A DNA stretch of 64,000 nt from Saprospiraceae bacterium (lineage in GTDB: Bacteria; Bacteroidota; Bacteroidia; Chitinophagales; Saprospiraceae). The DNA is taken from assembly GCA_958295895.1 (NCBI GenBank), contig CATQHI010000032.1, forward strand, positions 1 through 64,000. The letters run 5' to 3'. This document shows, in pieces, positions 42,355 through 51,014 of the stretch; the stretch's first letter is position 1; each line of letters opens with the position of its first letter. The translations under genes and the position numbers were made by a program. Below the pieces are notes generated by a model. The model had not been told where the DNA came from. It did no database searches and saw nothing but the letters and a program-made list of their open reading frames with translations.

Positions 42355-43068
42355 TTACCGCACCACAATAAAGTCAGTATACTCGTCCCCCTGCGTATCG
42401 TCGACGTACTTGCCGAGGTTGTCATCGTCGTTAATCCAGGCCCAGCCGCGCTCGAAGTCCTGGTAAATCTGCGACGGTTCGCCGGCCTGCGGGAAGTAGT
42501 AATCGCGCGTCTCCCCGGAGTCGATCAGCCACATGAAGCTGAAGTCGCCGCTCCGTTCCCCGCTGATGCCGCGCAGGAAAATGATCTTTGAATCCGGCAG
42601 CGCATCCGACTGCGTGGGCGACCACATATTATGGATGAAGCGTTCGAAGGCCGCCTGGTCCGTGCCGGGCTTAAGCCGCACGTGATGAAGCCCCAGAATC
42701 GCTCCGGGTTGCAGCCAGTGGCGCGTGACCGGCCGGCCCGTTTCGATGATCTCGAAGCTGTTGTTGTACACCTGGTCGAAGCCCTCGCCGCCGGTCAGGG
42801 TGGCACTGGGTTCGGCACTGCCGTCGGGGAGTATCTGTAGCAGGACCTGGCGGCTTTCGTACTGTCCGCGTTCGCCCTTCAGCAGGTAGACGGGCGCGCC
42901 CCCGTCGGTAGTCATGAGCGAATCGGCCCCGTTCTCCGCATCGGAGAGGAAGTAGAGGTTGACCCGGGCCCCTTCGTTGAGCAGGACGGGCTGGGCAAGT
43001 TCCTGCTGGGCCAGCAGCGGCAGTAGCAAAAGGGTACAAAATAGCGAAAGGGTAAAGTGTGTGTGCAT
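42355..43068 (-). CDS. Exported protein of unknown function
   Basis: 237 residues with a signal peptide ending near 'LLAQQELAQ'. The mature part has no motif I recognise. 'GAILGLHHVRLKPGTDQAAFERFI' resembles the start of a ferredoxin-like dimeric alpha/beta-barrel (antibiotic-monooxygenase/EthD-like), and 'FLRGISGERSGDFSFMWLID' could be its core strand, so a ligand-binding role is possible but speculative. A TAACTTAG box lies 30 nt upstream of the ATG. Confidence 0.6.
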   Translation of the reverse strand: MHTHFTLSLFCTLLLLPLLAQQELAQPVLLNEGARVNLYFLSDAENGADSLMTTDGGAPVYLLKGERGQYESRQVLLQILPDGSAEPSATLTGGEGFDQVYNNSFEIIETGRPVTRHWLQPGAILGLHHVRLKPGTDQAAFERFIHNMWSPTQSDALPDSKIIFLRGISGERSGDFSFMWLIDSGETRDYYFPQAGEPSQIYQDFERGWAWINDDDNLGKYVDDTQGDEYTDFIVVR

Positions 43069-43144
43069 GGCATGATCGGTTTAGAAAGCGTGTGGCTCCT
43101 AAGTTAGGGGGTACGAGCTTGCCGTGCAAGGGGGTGAAAGGCAC

Positions 43145-43909
43145 CTACAACTTCATCCCCCCCGATACCTCGATCCGCTGCGCGTTGATCCACTTTGCCT
43201 CCCCGGTGCACAGAAAGGCCACCACGCCCCCGATATCGTCCGGCTTACCGGCCCGGCCCAGGGCGGTTACCGAGGCCACCATCTGGTTAAGCTGATCATT
43301 GTCGCGCACCGCCCCGCCGCCGAAGTCCGTTTCGATGGCTCCCGGCGCTACGACGTTCGACCGAATGCCCCGCTCCCCCAGTTCTACGGCCTGGTAGCGG
43401 CTCAGCACCTCCATGGCCCCCTTCATGGCTCCGTAGGCGGCATATCCCGGTAGACAGAAGCGCGCTAGCCCCGTGGAGATGTTCACGATGCCGCCGCCAT
43501 CACGGAGTAGGGGCAGCAGCGCCTGCGTTAGAAAGAAGGGCCCCCGAAACTGAATGTTAAGCAGCTGGTCGAATTGTTCCTCGCTGGTCTCGGCGAAGGG
43601 TACGTGGATGCCGATACCGGCATTGTTGACGAAGTAGTCCAGCCGGTCGCTACCGAAGTCCGCCAACACGGGACGCAACTGCTCCACGAAGCCGGTGAAC
43701 GTACCCCCGGTAGCTGTATCAAGCTGTAGCGCCGCAGCCTGCTGTCCCATTCCTTTGATCTGTTCGACGACGGACTGCGCCTCCGCTTCCTTACTGTGGT
43801 AAGTGAGTACGACGACGAGCCCGTGCTCGGCTAGGCGGAGGGCCATATCCTTGCCGAGTCCGCGGCTGCCGCCGGTAACTAATACGATCTGCTGAGTTGC
43901 CATGCTCAT
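43145..43909 (-). CDS. Short-chain dehydrogenase/reductase
   Basis: 254 residues, classical SDR: cofactor loop 'VTGGSRGLGKDMALRL', 'NNAGIGIH', catalytic Ser in 'IVNISTGLARF', YxxxK in 'YAAYGAMKGAM' and 'VAPGAIETDFGG'. NAD(P)(H)-dependent oxidoreductase of unknown substrate, FabG-like. The ATG at 43909 ('MSMATQQIVL') or 43903 is preferred over the track start at 43954. It lies between the AraC gene and the unknown exported protein on the same strand. Confidence 0.88.
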   Translation of the reverse strand: MSMATQQIVLVTGGSRGLGKDMALRLAEHGLVVVLTYHSKEAEAQSVVEQIKGMGQQAAALQLDTATGGTFTGFVEQLRPVLADFGSDRLDYFVNNAGIGIHVPFAETSEEQFDQLLNIQFRGPFFLTQALLPLLRDGGGIVNISTGLARFCLPGYAAYGAMKGAMEVLSRYQAVELGERGIRSNVVAPGAIETDFGGGAVRDNDQLNQMVASVTALGRAGKPDDIGGVVAFLCTGEAKWINAQRIEVSGGMKL

Positions 43910-43984
43910 GTGTGTTTTGTTACCACAAAGGTCGGCCGCGCGCTGACCCACCACGTACGAAATTCAAAGCGATGGGTACATGCA

Positions 43985-44899
43985 TCACCGCTGCCGCTGC
44001 CGAAAATCAGTCGGCGACTGCCCGCCCCGCTGCCGGAAGAAGGCCGAAAAGTGCGACCGCTCCCGAAAGCCCAGTGCGAAGGCCACCTCGGCTATCGTCC
44101 AGTCGGTATGTAATAGTAATACCCGTGCTTCCTGCAGCAAACGCTGCTGGATCAGAGCGGTAGTAGTGTGTCCCGTAGCTGCCTTGAGCACTGTATTGAG
44201 GTGATTGACGTGTACGGCCAGTTGCCCGGCGTAATCTCCCGCGGCACGCAGCATCAGCGGTCGTTCGGGCCGCAGGCCGGCAAACTGTCGGTGCAGCAGC
44301 TCCCGAAACAGCTCCACCAGTCGGCTACCGTTCGTCGGTGTGCCGCCGGTAGTATCCATCAGCGGCGATAACTTCTGTCCGTAATGGATCAGCTCGAACA
44401 AATAGTTCACGATCGCTTCCTGCCGGTAGGTATAGTCTCCTACGACCTCCCGCCGCAGCTTCGTAAATATACCGTCCACCTCCCGGGCCTGCTCCGCCGT
44501 CAACGCGAATACCGGATACCCCCCCGGCCGGAACAACGGCAAAGCATCGACCCCCGCTCCCCGTGGATCTACCGCCAGGAACGCATCCGTAAACACACAG
44601 AACGTACCTGCCTGCCGCCCTTCTATTGGCGCGTAGTGGTACGGCACCCTCGGACTGGCAAAGAGCAGCGCCCGGTCCGTGATCTCCAGGCTTCGATCAG
44701 CGTACTCCACGCGGTTGCGCCCCTCGATCAGACTGATCTTATAGTAGGCCCGCCGGTTGTAGGGCATCGCATGATCGGGTCCCATCCGCGCGTGCGCCTC
44801 CGCGATCGAAAGCACGGCAAACTCCCCCAGATTGGGTCGCGGCGCGGGAGTAAGGCCTAGGGTACGGTAAAGGTCAGTCAGCTGAATCGGGGCGTCCAT
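43985..44899 (-). CDS. AraC family transcriptional regulator
   Basis: 304 residues. The N-terminal half is a cupin-like sensor ('YYKISLIEGRNRVEYADRSL'); the C-terminal part has two helix-turn-helix units: 'GQLAVHVNHLNTVLKAATGH' and 'WTIAEVAFALGFRERSHFSA' with 'FFRQRGGQSPTDFRQ'. It probably controls the neighbouring SDR or the divergent porin gene. A TACCTTAC box lies 7 nt before the ATG, back to back with the porin promoter across an 18-bp repeat. Confidence 0.9.
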   Translation of the reverse strand: MDAPIQLTDLYRTLGLTPAPRPNLGEFAVLSIAEAHARMGPDHAMPYNRRAYYKISLIEGRNRVEYADRSLEITDRALLFASPRVPYHYAPIEGRQAGTFCVFTDAFLAVDPRGAGVDALPLFRPGGYPVFALTAEQAREVDGIFTKLRREVVGDYTYRQEAIVNYLFELIHYGQKLSPLMDTTGGTPTNGSRLVELFRELLHRQFAGLRPERPLMLRAAGDYAGQLAVHVNHLNTVLKAATGHTTTALIQQRLLQEARVLLLHTDWTIAEVAFALGFRERSHFSAFFRQRGGQSPTDFRQRQR

Positions 44900-44906
44900 A
44901 CGGTCG

Positions 44907-44914
44907 GTAAGGTA
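44907..44914 (-). promoter_or_regulatory. -7 box of the AraC gene
   Basis: TACCTTAC on the minus strand, 7 nt before the ATG at 44899. Its upstream edge is one base from the 18-bp repeat (44916). Confidence 0.45.
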
Positions 44915-44915
44915 C

Positions 44916-44933
44916 GGGCGGGGCCGCAGGTGC
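44916..44933 (-). repeat. 18-bp dispersed repeat between two divergent -7 boxes
   Basis: Exact GCACCTGCGGCCCCGCCC on the minus strand. It fills the space between the AraC -7 box (ending 44914) and the porin -7 box (starting 44938). Confidence 0.8.
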
Positions 44934-44937
44934 GGAG

Positions 44938-44945
44938 TAACTTGC
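44938..44945 (+). promoter_or_regulatory. -7 box of the porin gene
   Basis: TAACTTGC, 4 nt before the ATG at 44950, implying a leaderless transcript. Confidence 0.45.
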
Positions 44946-44949
44946 GGCC

Positions 44950-46227
44950 ATGCCCCAATTCCGCTACCTCCTTCTTACCCTCCTGCTTGGAAGCGCCGCC
45001 CTTACCGCTCAGAATGCAGATACCACCGCCCTCAGCCGCCTGCTCAACGACTATAAACTCAAGGCCACCGTAGGCCTGCAACTGTGGAGTACCTACTCGG
45101 CCGGCATGTCGGTGTACGATAGTGAAACGGAGGCCTATGCCGGGGTGGAAAACCGCATCAATACCCAGCTTAAGCGGAGCCGCTTCAGCGTGAGTGGACA
45201 GCCCTACGAAACGGTGAAGTTCCAGGTGATCATGGCGCTGGACTTCGTGGGCCGCGACGTGCTGGCCGCCACCGATGCGGGCTTCAACAACGGCGGCTCA
45301 CCCATCTTTCGGGTCTGGAACGTGGCGCTGAACTGGCAACTGGCCCGGCAGAGCGACGGGGCCTACCTACAGGTCGGCTATTTCCCCTCGCCGATCGGAC
45401 GGGAAAGCAACAACCCGGCCCTGCGCAGTACGAGCTACGAAAAGGCCTGGTCGCAGAACTACCTGCGGCGGCACCTGGTGGGCACCGGTCCGGGGCGGGC
45501 CACGGGCTTGCTGTTCGGCGGACAGCTCCATGCCCAGAGCGATCAGCAGCACCTGACCTACGATGTGGCGGTACAGAACGCCTACGTCGGAATCCAGGGG
45601 GGTAATTCGACGGGGCGGCAGGCCAGTCCGCTAGTGACCGGTCGGCTGAGCTTCACGCTGGGCGACGCCGAAAGCGAGACCTACTCGCCGGTGCATAAGG
45701 TCAACTACTTCGGCAAGCGCAGGGGCGTGACCCTGAGCGTGGGTGGGGCCCGGCAGGGGCGGACGGACCTCTTCCGCGAGAATGTCGCCTACGGACTGGA
45801 GCTGCTCGCCAACCACCCGGCCCTTCACATCGATGGGGACGTATACCGGATGCGGCGTACCGGGCAGAGCATTACCACCGCTGGAACTACGGGCTACCTA
45901 CGGGTGGGGAAGAACCTGAACCTGCCGCGGCAGTTAGTGCTGGAACCGGTGGTAAGCTACTGGTTTTACCGGGGCCCTACGTCGGCCGGCGCGATTGGTA
46001 AGGCCAACCGCCTCAGTGAGTTTGCCGGTGAGGACAACGGGCTGGACGTGGGGGCTAACCTGTATTTCAACCCCAACTTCAAGCTATCCGGCTTCTTCGC
46101 CCTACGCAAAGGATCAGCCGGGGAGGGGGATCCGACCACTATCATCAATAACTACTACCAGCAGCCGGGGGTAGGTGCGATTGAGCGGGGCAATTACGGA
46201 GGGCTGGGCCTGGTGGTCATCTTCTAA
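44950..46227 (+). CDS. Outer-membrane porin (phosphate-selective porin O/P-like)
   Basis: 425 residues. A signal peptide ends near 'SAALTAQ'. Alternating beta strands with aromatic ends run through the whole protein ('ATVGLQLWSTYSAGMSVYD', 'VALNWQLARQSDGAYLQVGY', 'LGLVVIF' with a terminal Phe typical of outer-membrane barrels). 'FPSPIGRESNNPALRSTSYEK' matches the Bacteroidota porins annotated as phosphate-selective O/P-like; the actual solute is unknown. Confidence 0.75.
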   Translation: MPQFRYLLLTLLLGSAALTAQNADTTALSRLLNDYKLKATVGLQLWSTYSAGMSVYDSETEAYAGVENRINTQLKRSRFSVSGQPYETVKFQVIMALDFVGRDVLAATDAGFNNGGSPIFRVWNVALNWQLARQSDGAYLQVGYFPSPIGRESNNPALRSTSYEKAWSQNYLRRHLVGTGPGRATGLLFGGQLHAQSDQQHLTYDVAVQNAYVGIQGGNSTGRQASPLVTGRLSFTLGDAESETYSPVHKVNYFGKRRGVTLSVGGARQGRTDLFRENVAYGLELLANHPALHIDGDVYRMRRTGQSITTAGTTGYLRVGKNLNLPRQLVLEPVVSYWFYRGPTSAGAIGKANRLSEFAGEDNGLDVGANLYFNPNFKLSGFFALRKGSAGEGDPTTIINNYYQQPGVGAIERGNYGGLGLVVIF

Positions 46228-46370
46228 AGTCGAGGTAGTTCAAACCCAGCGCCCCAAGGCGCACTCGTTACATCAGTAGTGTCGTTTTAACACTACACTA
46301 ACTCATTTCGTGGGGCCGTTGTAGTAGCAGTAATAATGGGCTTTTTAGCCCGCATTGACCCTCAGCTCTC
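46228..46370. other. Intergenic region with two small hairpins after the porin gene
   Basis: GTAGTG/CACTAC (46276-46296) and GGGCT-TTTT-AGCCC (46338-46351). Either could weaken transcription out of the porin gene; neither is a strong terminator. Confidence 0.35.
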
Positions 46371-46583
46371 ATGAATACCTATCTATTCGCCGCCATTATC
46401 CTACTGCTATTTGCCGTTTCCGCCTTTACGGAGGGCCCCGCCAATCGTGTCGACCTGACTACGCCCGACATGGCCGTGATCGAGGACATTGCCCCGGTCA
46501 TGACCGATAGCCTCGCACCACCCACCGCCCTACCTACTGTGGCGGGTGAGCGGAGTGGGAACCATGCCGTATACCTACGGTAG
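46371..46583 (+). CDS. Small exported or membrane-anchored peptide, unknown
   Basis: 70 residues: a hydrophobic N-terminus (MNTYLFAAIILLLFAVSAFT), then a short acidic, Pro-rich, Thr-rich part. There is no recognisable domain. The ATG follows an intergenic hairpin. It may be a real small secreted protein, but coding evidence is limited to the signal-like start. Confidence 0.4.
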   Translation: MNTYLFAAIILLLFAVSAFTEGPANRVDLTTPDMAVIEDIAPVMTDSLAPPTALPTVAGERSGNHAVYLR

Positions 46584-46639
46584 ACTAAACTTCCCGAAAG
46601 CATCGGGGCTTAGGTTGGTACTACCAGCCTAAGCTCTGT

Positions 46640-47152
46640 ATGCCCACCACCCACCTGATCTCTCTATTGCTGCTTTTTGCCATCAGTTGCAGCTCCCCGG
46701 GGCTTCAGCCCGCCCCTACTACTGACACTGTTGCCGAGACCGTCGCCACCCAGCCTTTCGTATTCGGTAGCCGCGGCGGACATGGCGCCGAGACCTATTT
46801 CCTGCTCAAGGACGGTACTCTTTACCGTAGCGCCTACGCTGACCTGCGTACCAATGAGGAAGGTTACGACTTCAACTACGATGATCCGGTCGGCGACGCC
46901 AGCAATTGGGAACGTGTAGGCCCCGCTCCGGCCGAGGCTACTGAACTTGCCGCCGACTTTCCGGAGTCAGCCTTCACCCCCCTCGCCGATACCGAAAACT
47001 GCCCCGCCCTGGCCTACGATGGCAGTTGTCCTTATTTGGGAATAGGGGAGGGACGTAGCTACCAAGCATACTTCGGCGACTTCGGGGACATCCCGCAGGT
47101 GGCGGAATATATGGAGCGGGTGGCCACCCTCGTTGGTCGAATGCTTCAGTAA
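46640..47152 (+). CDS. Small lipoprotein of unknown function
   Basis: 170 residues. The lipobox 'LLLLFAISC' is near the N-terminus, then a Thr/Pro linker and a compact domain ('FVFGSRGGHGAETYFLLKDG', 'TLYRSAYADLRTNEEGY', 'NCPALAYDGSCPYLGIG') with two Cys that could form a disulfide. The family was not recognised. Probably surface- or outer-membrane-anchored. Confidence 0.6.
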   Translation: MPTTHLISLLLLFAISCSSPGLQPAPTTDTVAETVATQPFVFGSRGGHGAETYFLLKDGTLYRSAYADLRTNEEGYDFNYDDPVGDASNWERVGPAPAEATELAADFPESAFTPLADTENCPALAYDGSCPYLGIGEGRSYQAYFGDFGDIPQVAEYMERVATLVGRMLQ

Positions 47153-47411
47153 GCGGCCGCAGCCCTTGCTGCAGTTCGTCCACCGAGTGGTAAGTGGATT
47201 TACTCTTAACAAAGTAATACACCTAAAACCTCCACGTCTCCCTACCATAGCGATTAAGAGCTTACCCGCTGATTGGCTTTGTGGCCCTATTCCCGGTATG
47301 CATTAGATCGTGCACTTCGCACTCTTCCATTTACTCCGCACCCTGCGTCCGCGCCGGCCGGGTATAGCAGTGTTGCTCACCACCCCCTTATTCTAGATAG
47401 TTAGTTACCCT
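47153..47411. other. Intergenic region before the frameshifted lipoprotein
   Basis: No gene or clear promoter was fixed here. A weak match to the 18-bp repeat (GCACCCTGCGTCCGCGCC, from about 47338) is present. Confidence 0.35.
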
Positions 47412-48706
47412 ATGCTTAAGTGTTTTTTTACCCGCACTCGTTTTCTTATCGTTGTTTTCTTGCACTAAGGAAGTGGAGGTGGCCGCTCCTACTCCCGGAA
47501 AGACACCGGACGCTGTCACGAACCACCGCGTGGCGGGCTTCGTACAGAAAGGTCCCTACCTGAACGGCACGGCCATGGACATCTCCGAAATGGACGAAAA
47601 CCTAGTGCCGACGGGTAAAACCTTTATGACCCGCCTGCTCGATAACCGGGGTTCCTTTGAGATCAAAGGCCTTACAGTAGCCTCACCCTTCGTGCAAACT
47701 GCGGGCCGATGGATTTTACTTCAACGAGGTAACCAACGAAAAATCTTCCGCTCAGCTTACCCTCTTTGCGCTGGCCGACCTTACCCCGCCGAGTACAGTA
47801 GACGGTAGCCCAAGCGTAGGCCAGCGCAGTAGCGTGAATGTCAATCTCCTCACGAGTCTGGAAAAAGCGCGCGTAGAGTATCTGGTAGGTACCGGAATGG
47901 AATTCGCAGCGGCTAAGAAACAAGCACTGCAGGAACTGCTGGATATCTTCTCGGCACCGGCCGTAAACGTCAATGCCTCGGAGCAGCTAGATATCAGCGC
48001 AAACGGGGAGGGCCACGCCATCCTACTGGCTATCTCCATGATCCTACAGGCCGACCTCGACATCGCGGAGTTTTCGGAGTTCCTGGCTAACATCAGCACC
48101 GATATCCGCCAGGATGGAACCTTAGACAGTCAGCCCCTGCGGGCACAATTACTTCACCAGGCACACTCAATCGATGCGGAGCAGATCAAACTTAATCTCA
48201 CCGAGCGCTACGATGACATGGGATTTGCGATCGAAGTACCTGATTTTAAGGAGTACGTCGATGGATTCATAGCAAATACTTCCTTTGCGGCTAATGCTGA
48301 CTTTGAGTATCCGGCCACGCTAGATGCACATAACGGCCCACAAGCTAATCTGCTTTTTAATACTGACGACAAGCTATACATCGGTACAGGGTATAGTATA
48401 ATGGCTTCACTTCCAGAATTCGCTCGTCTGCGGGTAGTGATGAAGGGTGGTACATGGTCCAGTGCTCCAGGTCCAACCCAATACGTTACTCGTTGGTCTC
48501 AGGATGTAATCCATACAGGACCGAACTCCTGGGATTATCTAAATACACTAACTGCTGATGAAGTTGGTCTGGTAAGTGCATCCTTTGAATTCCATACGGA
48601 CTCGCTTGCCCCTCCCAGTGCCTGGAACAACGTCTCCTTCGAACTGTACGAAAATGATGAAGAGACCCCCACCTGGTCCAAGCAATTTACTATCGTGGAG
48701 CAGTAA
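47412..48706 (+). pseudogene. Lipoprotein of unknown function (two frameshifts)
   Basis: Joined from three frames. The ATG at 47412 starts 'MLKCF'; removing one T from T7 (47423-47429) continues as 'LPALVFLSLFSCTKEVEVAA', a clear lipoprotein signal. Removing one G at 47703-47705 then joins 'PFVQTA' to 'ADGFYFNEVTNEKSSAQLTL', which leads into the 290-residue ORF at 47834-48706. The reconstructed protein has about 430 residues and no domain I recognise; 'GFVQKGPYLNGTAMDISEMD' and the later beta-rich region suggest a surface protein. Single-base homopolymer breaks suggest sequence error. Confidence 0.65.
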
Positions 48707-48738
48707 GCTTGGCCGATGAGATCCCCGTCTACGCCTAC

Positions 48739-50748
48739 TCAGGGTTGCCGCCGGAAATCCCCTACTTGTAGTAGGGCCGGCGCGGCGTCTGTCGCTGCTT
48801 TCCAGCTAATATTTAGCCTTTGCGCGGGGCCCGGCACGTAACGCATTGTGACGGGGTGCAAGCCCGCGGCTAGATTAAGCGTGACCGTGTTGTAGGTAGT
48901 GTCAATCAGTCCGTCTTCCTGGTAAAGCAGGTGGATGTCGTGGAGGTCCATGAGAAAGTCCCCGTCGGTAGCCAGGGTAAAGGTGTGTGAGCCCGCGGTG
49001 CGGACCCTTAGGTAACCGGTCCAGGTGATGCCGGGATCAGAAGCGTGTAGATCGGCGAACACCCCGACGGTATCTGCGGTAGCCGTACCCCGATAGGGCG
49101 GGAAGCGAGGTAGCCAGTGACCACTAGTGTCAAAGGGTTGCCGGCTGAGGCCTACCGATACGGGCTCTGCTAGGCTGACTGCTTCAATTTGCGCTGAATC
49201 GTAGGGACGGGGGTAGCGTGGGTCCGGGCGATGGGCCCGGACGGCATAGCGTTGTAAAGCGGTCTGGATCTCGGGCACTTCGCCGGCAATATTGTGGCTT
49301 TCCATGCTATCCGAACTGATATCGTATACCTCGAAGGGCTCGTGATCAGACTGTGTGTCGTAGCGAACCCCCTTATACTTTCCGCTCCGGATGGCTTGCA
49401 TCTCCCCCCGGCGACGGTCACGCGTACTGGGGGGGGAAATCAGCAATCTCGGTGGTCTTACCCGGATGCATATACTCGAAGTAGAGGTACTCCCGGTCCC
49501 TCCCCTGACTCACGCTATCCTGAAGTAGGAGGGGAAGGAGGGATACCCCATCGGTAAATGCCGGAACAAGCTCGCCGGCGACTTGGGCGAAGGTGGCCAG
49601 CCAGTCCCAGTTACCGACCGGCTCGGCGGTGCGGCTGCCGGCGGGGATATGGCCGGGCCAATGGGCGATGGTGGGTACCCGCAGTCCGGCTTCCCACACA
49701 TCGCGTTTAATACCGGTATAGGGGCCGTAAGAACGAAAAAAGGTAGGGTCCTGGCCACCCTCGATGTGGGGCCCGTTATCCGAACTGAATACGAGCAGTG
49801 TATTATCGTCGATCCCGAGATCCTTTAGGAGTTGGAGCAGATCACCCACAGCATCATCGATACGACGGATCATAGCGGCGTGGCGCTTTTCCTCCGCCGG
49901 CCAGTCCTGGTCAGCAAAATCGGGGTGGATGTACGTGTCGATGGAGCCGCGTGCGGTATTGACGTAGGGGGTCTCCGTATCATCGGGACCGGTATAGACT
50001 AGTCCGCCACGGAGACCGCCGCCAGCGGGGTAGGCTACCGTGGGTGCCTGGAGTTTATTGTGGGGAGTATCGTAGGCGAGGTAGAGAAAAAAAGGCTGCT
50101 CGGGTTGTTCCCGGGCCTGTTCGATCAGGTAGGCTTTGGCCCGGGCGGTCCACAGATCGGTGGTGTAGGTCTTGTCCGTACCCGTAGTGATGGTTTCGTA
50201 GCATCGGTTACGAAGGCCCGCTTGTCGGTCGTCCCGTTGCGGGGATAGTGCTCGTGGCCCTCTACGTGATGCAGGTAGCCAAAAAAGTCGGTGAAGCCCC
50301 GACGCAGCGGGTGGGCCTCGTGGTCGGAGTCCCGTTTGCCGGCCAGTCCTGCCTTACCGATGTGAATGGTGCGGTAGCCAGCATCCTGGAGCAACCGGGC
50401 GACGTTCAGCCCGTCCACCAGGGGTTGGTCGAAGCTGTTGTTGCGCACGTGCGAGTGACCCTGGTGGAGGCCCTGTAGAAAGGAAGCCCGGGAGGGTGCG
50501 CAGACGGAAGCGGAGACGTAGTGGCCGGTCAGCATCATACCCTGGGCGGCCAGGCTATCCAGGTAGGGCGTATCGAATTTGCGGGTGCCCGGGCGGGCAT
50601 CCTGGTAGAAACTACCTAGGTCCCCGTAACCCTGGTCATCGGTGAGAATGAAAATGATATTCGGGCGGGTGGACTGAGCGTGTAGGCCACTCCAAATCAG
50701 AAAGCCAGCTAGCAGGATGAAGACGGGAGCGAAAGAATTTCGGAGCAT
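48739..50748 (-). pseudogene. Sulfatase with PA14-like C-terminus (two frameshifts)
   Basis: Signal peptide, then an S1 sulfatase: metal site 'IIFILTDDQGYGD', maturation motif 'CAPSRASFLQG' (Cys to formylglycine), 'RTIHIGKAGLAGK' and 'VFSSDNGPHIEGGQDP'. The end has a PA14-like beta domain ('ITWTGYLRVRTAGSHTFTLA'). It reads in three frames: one base is missing near 50201 (before the expected 'GYETITTGTDK') and one is extra in the G8 run at 49429-49436 ('FPP' then 'STRDRRRGEM'). The intact paralogue at 59157-61187 confirms both joins. It probably desulfates an algal polysaccharide in the periplasm; divergent from susC. Confidence 0.88.
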
Positions 50749-50772
50749 GTGGAAAAGGATTAGCTAGGTTGG

Positions 50773-50780
50773 ATAAGGTA
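50773..50780 (-). promoter_or_regulatory. Candidate -7 box of the divergent sulfatase gene
   Basis: TACCTTAT on the minus strand, 24 nt before the sulfatase ATG at 50748. Confidence 0.4.
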
Positions 50781-50845
50781 AGTACAATTATCGCTCGACT
50801 GCGCAATCTGCAAACTGCGTGCTCGCCCCTTGTACCTGCTCCTAC

Positions 50846-50863
50846 GCACCTGCGGCCCCGCCC
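50846..50863 (+). repeat. 18-bp dispersed repeat in the sulfatase/susC divergent region
   Basis: Exact GCACCTGCGGCCCCGCCC, followed by an AT-rich stretch (about 50880-51010) that should hold the susC promoter; TAATTTGA near 50994 is the best -7 candidate, 13 nt before the ATG. Confidence 0.75.
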
Positions 50864-51014
50864 CCTGTGCTGACTGGATAGTTAGGACACTTAACCTAGT
50901 TGTCCGAAAATAATTAATCTTAAGGTGTTGCAGATTACATAAAATTTACTTTCTTTCATGCAAGAAAACCAAAATGTTGTTTGGCCTAGCTCATAATTTG
51001 ATAATTACACTCAC

